This document shows, piece by piece, positions 32,480 to 39,662 of a DNA stretch of 39,662 bases. Below the pieces are notes generated by a model that was not told the DNA's origin, ran no database searches, and saw only the letters and a program-made list of their open reading frames with translations. The stretch's first letter is position 1. Each line of letters opens with the position of its first letter. The stretch is from Ornithoclostridium sp949298505 (GTDB lineage: Bacteria > Bacillota > Clostridia > Christensenellales > UBA3700): NCBI GenBank assembly GCA_949298505.1, contig CASFWW010000009.1, positions 1 through 39,662 of the forward strand, given 5' to 3'. Both the position numbers and the translations under genes were made by a program.

Positions 32480-32689
32480 ATGTCCAAAGTATGCAGTATT
32501 TGTGGTAAAGGTCAGCAGAGCGGCAACAAGGTCAGCCACTCTAACCGTAAATATAGAAGAGCATGGGGCGCAAACGTTCAGAAGGTAGACTACATTGACG
32601 CAAACGGCAAGCAGGTCAACGGATATGTCTGCACCAGATGCCTCAGAACGATGAACAAGGCTGATAAGACAACCGAATCCAACGACTGA
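32480..32689 (+). CDS. rpmB: 50S ribosomal protein L28
   Basis: 69 residues, near the family length. It begins 'MSKVCSICGKGQQSGNKVSH' and continues 'NRKYRRAW' and 'CTRCLRTM', so it is the zinc-binding (C+) form with two C-x-x-C pairs. It binds 23S rRNA in the large ribosomal subunit. It forms a single-gene transcript with a strong AGGAGG, its own promoter and a terminator. Confidence 0.97.
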   Translation: MSKVCSICGKGQQSGNKVSHSNRKYRRAWGANVQKVDYIDANGKQVNGYVCTRCLRTMNKADKTTESND

Positions 32690-32710
32690 TTTATATAAAC
32701 GGTAAATATC

Positions 32711-32737
32711 ACGGACGCAGAAATGCGTCCGTCTTTT
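32711..32737 (+). terminator. rpmB terminator
   Basis: ACGGACGCA-GAAA-TGCGTCCGT (32711-32732), a perfect 9-bp stem with a GAAA loop, followed by CTTTTT. Confidence 0.9.
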
Positions 32738-32739
32738 TA

Positions 32740-33906
32740 CATCTTGAAAGGCGCTGTCTGCCGCGCCTAAAATGAGATTAAGAATCATTCCACCAATAGT
32801 TTTACCGTACGGCATTATCTTTTCTTCTCAACACTCCCCTGCTCAAATAACTGACTAAACATTGATAATAATTGATATTAATTAAATTTCAATTGATTTA
32901 AAACGTTTTTTATAACAATCTACAAAAATGTGCGTTTGCAACTTTATCCCTGGATAAATGACTCTGACGCTTTCGGGATCTGTAGCGGTACCGTACTGCC
33001 TTTATGTTTAGACATTAATAATAATTGATAATACGATTTTAATTTTTCAATGAGATATTGCACGACTTTGCATTGTGAAATAAAACTTTCAAACAGTTCA
33101 GACCGTTTCCGCAAACAGGCATACCGGACCAGAATATTTCAAACCACCCGGACGCTCCCACGTGGCGGGACAATTTTCGCTGTCGCTTACAGGGATTGTT
33201 TAACATAGCAATTTTTTTCGTCAGGCTTCACTTAATCGTCAAAAAAACACGATAAAAATCATTGCAGGCAGTAGACATACAGTTTCAAGCCGTGTTTCAT
33301 GTATCTGATTGAATAATGTAAAGCTTTACAATGCACCTCTAATTGTTATACGCTACTTTAACCCTAACAAGCATTTACTCGCGATAACAGACTGATGCCG
33401 CCGGTCGCACCGGAACAGAAATTTACCGCTTTAAACCTTGTCGTATTATTCTATCCGGTATCGCGCCCGGAATATCGGTTAAACCGCGAAAAAGACGCGC
33501 ACCGCAGGAAAAGAGCTTCAGATAGCCCGCGTTTGCAAAACCTTCACATATTGTCACACATTCTGACAGCTGTTTTAGTTTTTAACTGTCGGAACAGACG
33601 ACGTTTATCAGAAACTCAGTTTCTTGAAGATCTGCAAAAAAGCCTCAATATGCTTTTAATTAATTTTGGCGGATTTATACAGTAAATTCTCATAACGCAC
33701 CTCCATCGGTCATTTTCATGTTATGATTTTTGATTTAAGTGCGTGACATTTTTTGTTGTTTTATTGTTTACTAATATTTACTTAATATTACTTGATAATA
33801 TTCAATATTAATTTTAATAAAATTGTTTTTTAAGCATTTTGTCGAAATAATTTTACGTAAACGTTTATTTTCTCAATACATACGTACAATGTATGCAGAC
33901 AACAAA
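32740..33906. other. Gene-poor AT-rich region
   Basis: Over 1.1 kb with no gene I can support. It contains scattered motifs of the type TTAATAATAATTGATAAT (near 32860, 33015, 33770). A 96-codon frame at 33395-33685 has no ribosome-binding site and no domain. It may be decayed coding sequence, or carry small RNAs that cannot be recognised by eye. Confidence 0.4.
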
Positions 33907-33908
33907 AT

Positions 33909-34284
33909 GAAAATTAAATCGGAATCTTTAATTGTTGTATAGCAAACCGAGAGCTCCGTTTACAACATTCAAACCTGAAAATCAAAGGCTCAAATTAATG
34001 CGCAATAAACAGAGCCACTCCCAACAAGAAAATCAGAAGTTCACATTAATTTACCGTAAATCGGGATCACCATTTTCAACAGACAGATCTTAAAAATACA
34101 AATTTAAATTAATTTGCAATAAACAGATATCTCCACTCACAACACGCAATCATGAAAATCATAGGCTCAAAATATTGCGCACTAAACCGGGGTCGGCATT
34201 TGCAACACGCAAACCAGTAAATAAAAATCTCTAATAAGCGTGAAGTAAACCTAGGTCAATTTTCACAACAGACAGATCTGAAAC
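33909..34284. repeat. Eroded tandem repeat of about 62 nt (about six units)
   Basis: Units beginning GAAAATCA or similar start near 33909, 33977, 34028, 34092, 34154 and 34219 (spacings 68, 51, 64, 62 and 65 nt; the sixth ends near 34279). Shared blocks in order are GGCTCAAATTAAT, TGCGCAATAAAC, a C-rich or G-rich short block, then TTTTCAACA/CACGCAA and CAGATCT. Identity between units is partial. No open frame crosses the array. Confidence 0.65.
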
Positions 34285-34323
34285 CTTAAGTTTTCGACGC
34301 ATCCGCGACGTTTCGCTAAGCGC

Positions 34324-34354
34324 AAAAAATCCCGCCGATTTTCCAGGCGGGATT
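34324..34354 (-). terminator. Terminator of the def-rpe operon
   Basis: On the reverse strand AATCCCGCC, a 9-nt loop and GGCGGGATT are followed by TTTTT. It lies about 150 nt beyond the rpe stop. Confidence 0.8.
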
Positions 34355-34502
34355 TATACTATTTTTTACGATAAGACTATGTTGATAAGTTTCAGAAACA
34401 TACGCCGACGTTTCTTTTCAAACTTCAGTCAAAGCCCTCTTGACGGATGCGTCGCAGTCGATAAATATTGTACTTGCGCTCATATGTTCTCAGGCACGCT
34501 TG

Positions 34503-35162
34503 TCAAAGCGAAGTTTTTCCCGTTTTCAGACAATTTATCGCACCTGCAGGATCAGCCGCTTTGAACACAGCGTTGCCTGCGACCATCACGTCAAGACCGC
34601 GCCTGACCATTTCAGGGGCGTTTTCAAGCGTTACGCCGCCGTCAAGTTCAGCAAGTACAGCCGTGCCGGCAGTCATTGCCTTAAGCGCGCTTATCTTTTC
34701 CATGACTTCAGGGATAAACTTCTGACCGCCGAACCCGGGGAAAACCCCCATCAGCATTATCAGATCCACTTTGTCTTTAAATTTTTCCGCAACTTCGACG
34801 GGTATGTCCGGATTGAGCACGATGCCGGCTTTTGCTCCTGCGGCTTTTATCTTTTCGATCGTTCCGAAAGCGTCTTCGCTGGCTTCGGGATGAAAAGTCA
34901 CCAGATCCGCGCCCGCCTTGACAAAACGCTCGACGTAGCGCTCGGGTTTCACGACCATCAGGTGTACGTCAAGAAACATATCGGTGTTGCGCCTGAGCGC
35001 TTCCACCATAGGCATGCCGAAGGTGATGTTGGGCACGAATTCTCCGTCCATAACGTCGCAGTGCACCCAGTCTGCATTCCATTTTTTAAGATTTTTGACA
35101 GCTTCGCCCATTGCCGCGAAATCTGCGGACAAGATCGAAGGGGCAATCAGTATTTCAGCCAT
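34503..35162 (-). CDS. rpe: Ribulose-phosphate 3-epimerase
   Basis: 219 residues, the full family length and a (beta/alpha)8 barrel. It interconverts ribulose-5-phosphate and xylulose-5-phosphate in the pentose phosphate pathway. It shows 'IAPSILSADFA', the metal/catalytic residues in 'VHCDVMDGEFVPNITFG', 'DVHLMV' and 'ELDGGVT'. The phosphate loop reads 'MGVFPGFGGQKF' where most relatives have MSVNPGFGGQ. The start overlaps rsgA by 8 nt; it is the last gene of the operon. Confidence 0.96.
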   Translation of the reverse strand: MAEILIAPSILSADFAAMGEAVKNLKKWNADWVHCDVMDGEFVPNITFGMPMVEALRRNTDMFLDVHLMVVKPERYVERFVKAGADLVTFHPEASEDAFGTIEKIKAAGAKAGIVLNPDIPVEVAEKFKDKVDLIMLMGVFPGFGGQKFIPEVMEKISALKAMTAGTAVLAELDGGVTLENAPEMVRRGLDVMVAGNAVFKAADPAGAINCLKTGKTSL

Positions 35163-36045
35163 ATCTTTTCTCCCATCTCTGATTGAATTCCTGATAAAGT
35201 TTCAGGTACCTTTCGTAGCGCTCGCGCGGTATCTGACCGAGAGCAACGGCTTCTTTTACGCCGCAACATTCCTCGACGGTATGCGTACATCCGCGGAACT
35301 TACAGTTGTCGCGGTATTTATCGAAATCAATATAATATCCGGACAGAAACATCGGATCGAAAAGCGGAATTTCAAAGCGGGAAAAACCGCAGGTATCCGC
35401 GATCCTCGTTCCGTCCTCGAATTCAAATATTTCAATATGCCTCGTTGTATGCCTGCCTCTGCCGCTTTTTTCTCCGACTTCTCCCACTTCCATGACCTTA
35501 TCGTTGAAAAGCGCGTTGACAAGGGAGGATTTACCCACCGCGGACTGACCGGCAAGGCAGTAATATCTGCCTTTGATAATATTCCTGAGTTCGTTTATCC
35601 CGGTGCCGTCCTCAGCGGAAGCAAGCAGGACCGTAGTTACTGTCGAATACTCCTTGACGATTGCGGAATACAGCGCGGCGGCGCCGTCTGTATCGCACTT
35701 GTTCACACAGATAACGGAATCTATCTGCTGCTGAAGACAGCTGATGATCAGCTTGTCCACCAGTTCGAAATCGGGTTTCGGAACGGGCGACAACACGATC
35801 ACTATGCCGTCGATGTTGCTGACGTAGGGTCTTATCAGCATACTTTTTCTGGGCAATACGTTTTTGATCACGCACTCGGACTTTTCGATTTCGACTTCCA
35901 CTTCGTCGCCGACGTAAAGTTCGCCGTCCTTTCTGAGTCTGCCGCGCGCAAAACAACGGAGGATCTCTCCGTCCTTGGTCTTTACGCTGTATTTGCCGGC
36001 AACGCCCTTGATTATCTGACCCTGAGTCACTGTTCCTATCGCCAT
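35155..36045 (-). CDS. rsgA: Small ribosomal subunit biogenesis GTPase RsgA
   Basis: 296 residues from the ATG at 36045; the longer frame to 36138 overlaps rlmN and lacks similarity. It has an N-terminal OB fold ('GTVTQGQIIKGVAGKYSV'), a circularly permuted GTPase with G4 'NKCD' before G1 'GQSAVGKSS' and G3 'DTCGF', and a zinc knuckle 'CKFRGCTHTVEECCGV'. It assists late 30S maturation. It follows rlmN by only 50 nt; stp and prkC, common at this point, are missing. Confidence 0.96.
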   Translation of the reverse strand: MAIGTVTQGQIIKGVAGKYSVKTKDGEILRCFARGRLRKDGELYVGDEVEVEIEKSECVIKNVLPRKSMLIRPYVSNIDGIVIVLSPVPKPDFELVDKLIISCLQQQIDSVICVNKCDTDGAAALYSAIVKEYSTVTTVLLASAEDGTGINELRNIIKGRYYCLAGQSAVGKSSLVNALFNDKVMEVGEVGEKSGRGRHTTRHIEIFEFEDGTRIADTCGFSRFEIPLFDPMFLSGYYIDFDKYRDNCKFRGCTHTVEECCGVKEAVALGQIPRERYERYLKLYQEFNQRWEKRYG

Positions 36046-36095
36046 CTTTCTGTTACTTATTATTACTTTATAGTGCTGATTTGTATTGTTTATTT

Positions 36096-37139
36096 CTATT
36101 TTGTTTCCTGGATATATTTTCTTCTGAGCTGTCCGCACGCGCCCTCTATGTCTGAGCCCATGCTACGTCTCAGGCTGTAGCTTACACCGTTATTATCCAG
36201 AATTTTTTCAAACTTGTCAATAGCCTGCTGATCCGAGCCTTTCAATCCGCGCTCCTTGACGTAGTTGAGACGTATCAGATTGACGTGACACGAAAACCCT
36301 CTGAGGCTGCGCGCAAGTTCCAGCGCACATTCTTCAGTATCGTTTTCTCCACGGATCATCGAATACTCGAATATGACCCTGCGCCCCGTCTTTTCGAAAT
36401 AGTATTTCGCCGCGCCGACAACCTGCGCCACGGTATATTTGTTCGCGACCGGCATTATGCGCTTCCTGATCTCGTCGAACGGCGCGTGCAGAGAGACAGT
36501 CAGTACGGGAGAATACCCCTGATCTGCAAGTCTTATCATCTTTTCGCAAAGTCCGCACGTCGAGAGAGATACGTTACGCCTGGACACGTTCAGCCCGTCT
36601 TCGGATGACACAAGGTCAAGAAAAGCGGTGACGTTTTCGTAATTGTCAAGAGGCTCGCCGCTTCCCATCAGCACGACGTTGGTGACCCCGCGCCTGTCTT
36701 TTCCGGCGTTCAGCGCGTTGACGACGATAACCTGAGAAAGTATTTCTCCGGCGCTCAGATTTCTGACGAGTCCTCCCAGCGTGGAAGCGCAGAATCTGCA
36801 TCCCATCGCGCAACCGACCTGAGTGGAAACGCACAGCGTGTTGCCGTACTTGTATCTCATCAGCACTCCTTCGATCACGTTGCCGTCTCCGAGTTCGTAC
36901 AGATACTTTACCGTGCCGTCAACAGCCGAAGTGTAACTGCGTTCAATCTTCAGTCCCAGCGCTTTCCAGCCGTCGTCCTTGAGTTTTTTCACAAGGTCTT
37001 TGGGGATATTGGACATCTCGTCAAGTTCTCGCCCTGCCGTAACGTGAGAAAAAATCTGCTTTGCTCTGAAAGCGGGCTGACCGTAGTCCCTGACGAGTTT
37101 TTCAATTTCGGGCAAGCTGAGGTCGCAAAGAAGTTTCAC
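36096..37139 (-). CDS. rlmN: 23S rRNA A2503 / tRNA A37 C2-methyltransferase
   Basis: 347 residues, a radical-SAM enzyme. The iron-sulfur motif is visible in 'GCAMGCRFCAS' (C-x3-C-x2-C), with 'LMGSGEPLDNYENV', 'VSLSTCGL' and the catalytic Cys near the end in 'SDIEGACGQLRRKY'. It methylates A2503 of 23S rRNA and some tRNAs. The start overlaps the rsmB stop (ATGA). Confidence 0.96.
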   Translation of the reverse strand: MKLLCDLSLPEIEKLVRDYGQPAFRAKQIFSHVTAGRELDEMSNIPKDLVKKLKDDGWKALGLKIERSYTSAVDGTVKYLYELGDGNVIEGVLMRYKYGNTLCVSTQVGCAMGCRFCASTLGGLVRNLSAGEILSQVIVVNALNAGKDRRGVTNVVLMGSGEPLDNYENVTAFLDLVSSEDGLNVSRRNVSLSTCGLCEKMIRLADQGYSPVLTVSLHAPFDEIRKRIMPVANKYTVAQVVGAAKYYFEKTGRRVIFEYSMIRGENDTEECALELARSLRGFSCHVNLIRLNYVKERGLKGSDQQAIDKFEKILDNNGVSYSLRRSMGSDIEGACGQLRRKYIQETK

Positions 37140-38380
37140 AGGCTCACCCTCCTGATCTTTGCGACGAAAAAGCCGTCCGAGCCTTTGTCGTCGGGCAGGA
37201 ACGTATCCTGCGATTCAAGCCTGAACTTCTTGTTTTTCTTCAGGAACTTTTTGATCACGTCTTCGTTTTCTTCCTTGAGAAGCGTGCATGTGGAATACAC
37301 GAGCGTGCCGCCTTGCTTTACGTACTCAGCGCCGTTTTCGAGAATCCTGCTCTGTATCTGAGTCAGACCGAATATGCGGTCTTTTTCCTTGAAAAGATAG
37401 ACGTCCGGTTTCTTTGCCGCGACTCCAAGGCCGCTGCAAGGCACGTCGCAAAGCACAACGTCGAACGAACCCTCGAAAGCTTTGTTGTATACGGTGGCGT
37501 CCAGAAGCCTGACTTCGGGCTTGACGCCCATCCTGCGTGCGTACTGCTGAACGAGCTGAAGTCTGTGATGATAGACGTCGCAACTGACCACCCTTACGTT
37601 CTTGCCGACAGAAGCGAAATAAACGCTTTTACCGCCCGGAGCCGCGCACATGTCAAGCACCTTGTCTCCGTCTTTTACGCCTGCGATCTTGCAGCATCTG
37701 ACAGACGTTAGCGACTGAAACGTGATCAGTCCGGCGTCGAAAAGCTGCCTGCTGCTCTGGCAGTTACGCACGAAAAAACAGTCCTGATTTTCTTCGTCGT
37801 CGATATATTCAGTTCCCGTCTGCGAGATTTTGGCGATCACGCTTTCCTTGTCCGTTCTGAGAAGGTTCACGCGCGCATGCTCGAGTTCGAGAGGCTTGCA
37901 CGTCAGAAAAGAACGCGTCTTTTCCGCTCCGAACTGCCTGACGTACTGTCTGACGATCCAAAGCGGTACAGAAGCCTCCACGGACAGTCTCGTCACATCG
38001 TCTGCGGGAAGCGCCGGCTTTTTGCGGCAAAACGCTTTAAGCACGCCGTTAACAAATCCTCTGGAGCCTTGTTTCCCGACTTCTTTTGACAGTTCGACGG
38101 TATTGTTCACAGCCGCATAATCCGGCATGCTGTCCATAAATTCAACGCAGTACATGCCGATCTTGAGCAGGATCACGGCGCTGTTCTGCGGCTTTTTCGC
38201 CGTCATCTGCGCTATGTAATAATCGTATCTGACGTCGTTCTGGAGCACTCCGTAGACAAGACGCGTGACGAAATCGCGGTTTTTCGCCTCGTCAAGCTTG
38301 CTTGTCAGAGATATCGAGCCGTACGCCTGTTGCTTGTAGACCTGCGACAATATGTTGTAACAAACCTTCAGATCGCTCAT
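37136..38380 (-). CDS. rsmB: 16S rRNA m5C967 methyltransferase
   Basis: 414 residues. The N-terminal NusB-like RNA-binding domain (about 1-130) has 'FVTRLVYGVLQNDVRYDYYI'. The C-terminal Rossmann methyltransferase has the SAM-binding 'DMCAAPGGKSVYFAS' and the 'DVPCSGLGV' motif IV with the Pro-Cys pair, plus a second catalytic Cys in 'YSTCTLLKEENE'. It methylates C967 of 16S rRNA. The start overlaps the fmt stop by 4 nt. Confidence 0.95.
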   Translation of the reverse strand: MSDLKVCYNILSQVYKQQAYGSISLTSKLDEAKNRDFVTRLVYGVLQNDVRYDYYIAQMTAKKPQNSAVILLKIGMYCVEFMDSMPDYAAVNNTVELSKEVGKQGSRGFVNGVLKAFCRKKPALPADDVTRLSVEASVPLWIVRQYVRQFGAEKTRSFLTCKPLELEHARVNLLRTDKESVIAKISQTGTEYIDDEENQDCFFVRNCQSSRQLFDAGLITFQSLTSVRCCKIAGVKDGDKVLDMCAAPGGKSVYFASVGKNVRVVSCDVYHHRLQLVQQYARRMGVKPEVRLLDATVYNKAFEGSFDVVLCDVPCSGLGVAAKKPDVYLFKEKDRIFGLTQIQSRILENGAEYVKQGGTLVYSTCTLLKEENEDVIKKFLKKNKKFRLESQDTFLPDDKGSDGFFVAKIRRVSL

Positions 38381-39318
38381 TGTTCAAGCCTGACCCCGTT
38401 CAGATCGCTGTGTCCGCGCATGAAATCCTGCGCGGTCATACGTTTGCCGCCCTCGAGCTGGACTTCTTCCAGCACGAGAAATTCGCCTCTGCCGCAAGAT
38501 ACGCACAGCTTGCCGAAAAAGGTCGCAAGCTCGCCCGCGGCGTAATATCTGCGGTTGCTCGGTTCGTTCTCTCCGAGTTTTCTCGCCTTCCAGATCTTGA
38601 ATATCTTTCCGCCGAGCTTCGCATATGCCGACGGCCACGGATTGGTGCCGCGTATGAAATTGCAAAGCTCTTCTGCAGACTTCGAAAAATCGAGTTTTCC
38701 GCTCTCTTTCGTAAACATCGGGTACCAACTCGCCTTTGCCTCGTCCTGCGGCGTAAAGACAGCTTTTCCGCTTTCTACGAGCGCGAGCGCGCGCACGAGG
38801 GTCTCTCCGCCTTTTACCGCGAGCCTGTCGAAAAGTTCTCCCGCGGTTTCGCCGGGGAGTATTTCGACTTTCTCCTGCAACAGGATATCTCCGGTGTCCA
38901 CGCCGAGCGCGGTTTTCATGATGGTTATCCCCGTGACCTTTTCGCCGTTGATCACTGCCCACTGTATCGGAGAAGAACCTCTGTATGCGGGCAAAAGCGA
39001 AGCGTGCACGTTGAGCACGCCTCCCGGAGTGAGATCAAGAAGCTTCTGATCGAGTATCTGCCCGTAAGCGCATGTCACCATCACGTCTGCGCCGAGCGCT
39101 TTCAGGTCTTCGTAACCTTCCTTTCTCACCTTTTCGTACTGAAACACTCTGAGTCCCAGTCCGAGCGCCTTCTGCTTTACGGGGCAAAACGAAACCACGC
39201 CGCGGTTTCTCGCCCTGTCGGGCTGAGTCACGACGCCTACGACGTCGTGCCCGGCGTCGACCGCCGCCTGAAGTGAAGGCACGGCAAAATCCGGTGTGCC
39301 CATGAAAATTATCTTCAT
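38377..39318 (-). CDS. fmt: Methionyl-tRNA formyltransferase
   Basis: 313 residues, family length. It has 'IIFMGTPDFAVPSL' at the start, the formyl-folate site with 'NVHASLLPAYRGSSPIQW' and 'TGITIMKTALGVDTGDIL', and a C-terminal OB domain. It formylates initiator Met-tRNA. It overlaps def by 4 nt, forming the usual formylation/deformylation pair. Confidence 0.97.
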   Translation of the reverse strand: MKIIFMGTPDFAVPSLQAAVDAGHDVVGVVTQPDRARNRGVVSFCPVKQKALGLGLRVFQYEKVRKEGYEDLKALGADVMVTCAYGQILDQKLLDLTPGGVLNVHASLLPAYRGSSPIQWAVINGEKVTGITIMKTALGVDTGDILLQEKVEILPGETAGELFDRLAVKGGETLVRALALVESGKAVFTPQDEAKASWYPMFTKESGKLDFSKSAEELCNFIRGTNPWPSAYAKLGGKIFKIWKARKLGENEPSNRRYYAAGELATFFGKLCVSCGRGEFLVLEEVQLEGGKRMTAQDFMRGHSDLNGVRLEQ

Positions 39319-39662
39319 TTCTTCACCGCCTTGTCGTAGTAAAGAATACCGTCGAGATGATCGAATTCGTGACAGCAGGCACGTGCCGTGAAGCCTTCGA
39401 ATCTGCCCTTGAATTTGTTGCCCTTTCTGTCCTGAAAGATCACGGTTATCTTGTCGGGACGGACGACCTCTTCGCTCCTTCCCGGAACGCTGAGACAGCC
39501 CTCGGGTCCCTGCTGACTGCCGGACGAAGCAACTATCACCGGGTTTACGAACTCGAAATAGCCGTCTTCGGTCTCTACAACGGCTACGCGTTTAAGAAGC
39601 CCGACCTGCGGCGCCGCAAGCCCGCAGCCGTCCGCGGCGAGCATCGTCTCGTGCATATCGTC
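39315..39662 (-). CDS. def: Peptide deformylase, partial (5' end outside window)
   Basis: The frame is open to the window edge, so the N-terminus (roughly 30-40 residues) is missing; the ATG at 39656 is internal. All three metal/active-site motifs are visible: 'GCGLAAPQVG', 'EGCLS' and 'HEFDHLDG'. It removes the formyl group from nascent proteins with a metal ion in the active site. It heads the visible part of the leftward operon. Confidence 0.95.
   Translation of the reverse strand, partial: DDMHETMLAADGCGLAAPQVGLLKRVAVVETEDGYFEFVNPVIVASSGSQQGPEGCLSVPGRSEEVVRPDKITVIFQDRKGNKFKGRFEGFTARACCHEFDHLDGILYYDKAVKK

Noticed and set aside
32740..32815. Leftward start 'MPYGKTIGGMILNLILGAAD', considered as a spoVM-like peptide
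   Set aside because: The frame does not stop at 26 codons but runs antisense through rpmB, and the conserved SpoVM start and Pro are missing.
33395..33685. 96-codon frame in the gene-poor gap
   Set aside because: No ribosome-binding site, no domain, an Arg-rich random-looking sequence in non-coding surroundings.
33909..34284. CRISPR array
   Set aside because: Units are too divergent, there are no identical short repeats with unique spacers, and no cas genes are present.
34984..36180. 398-codon open frame on the + strand
   Set aside because: It is antisense to rpe/rsgA, both of which have unmistakable motifs.

Overview
The window looks like a chromosomal piece of a low-to-mid GC Bacillota (Clostridia-type, probably gut-associated) genome. 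The evidence is strong Shine-Dalgarno sites, sigma-A type promoters, a BspA-like leucine-rich-repeat protein, and the Bacillota gene blocks def-fmt-rsmB-rlmN-rsgA-rpe and rpmB / yloU-yloV-recG. The species cannot be named from the sequence alone.

Left part (1-6.8 kb): the 5' part of a tRNA-Leu(UAA) cut by the window edge, a MATE exporter, a processive family-2 glycosyltransferase, then a tRNA cluster (Val-UAC, Gly-GCC, Cys-GCA). The cluster contains decayed extra copies of the Gly and Cys genes, left by a local tandem duplication. After it come a GNAT-like acyltransferase-domain protein, a frameshifted membrane-linked XRE regulator and tRNA-Val(CAC).

Central part (6,818-18,957): a 12.1-kb integrated element sits exactly in the 3' end of tRNA-Val(CAC) and is bounded by a 17-bp direct repeat (attL/attR). 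A tyrosine integrase and an XRE repressor read leftward. Opposite them is a consensus promoter overlaid by three copies of a putative operator, driving a long rightward operon. The operon encodes small early proteins, an OB-fold/SSB-like protein, three consecutive N-terminally anchored surface proteins (type II topology), a large signal-peptide protein with a C-terminal anchor, a very basic protein, small proteins, an InlB-repeat protein with a C-terminal anchor and, overlapping it by 4 bp, a membrane-anchored Zot/pI-like P-loop ATPase. After the ATPase lies a perfect 15-bp GC-rich inverted repeat; near attR there is a consensus DnaA box. I read this as a filamentous-phage-like (inovirus-like) prophage of an unfamiliar type. 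Neither a replication initiator nor a classical short major coat protein is recognisable. This is the best candidate for an undescribed system in the window.

Right part (19-39.7 kb): a three-gene set (LRR protein, small membrane/coiled-coil protein, membrane protein with coiled coil). Next is a complete-looking leftward histidine operon hisZ-G-D-B-H-A-F-IE, without hisC or a histidinol-phosphatase gene. It is followed by recG, yloV (DAK2/FakA-like) and yloU (Asp23), with rpmB divergent to them. A 1.8-kb gene-poor AT-rich gap holds an eroded tandem repeat of about 62 nt. The window ends with the leftward translation/ribosome operon def (partial)-fmt-rsmB-rlmN-rsgA-rpe. The stp-prkC pair that usually lies between rlmN and rsgA in Bacillota is absent here.
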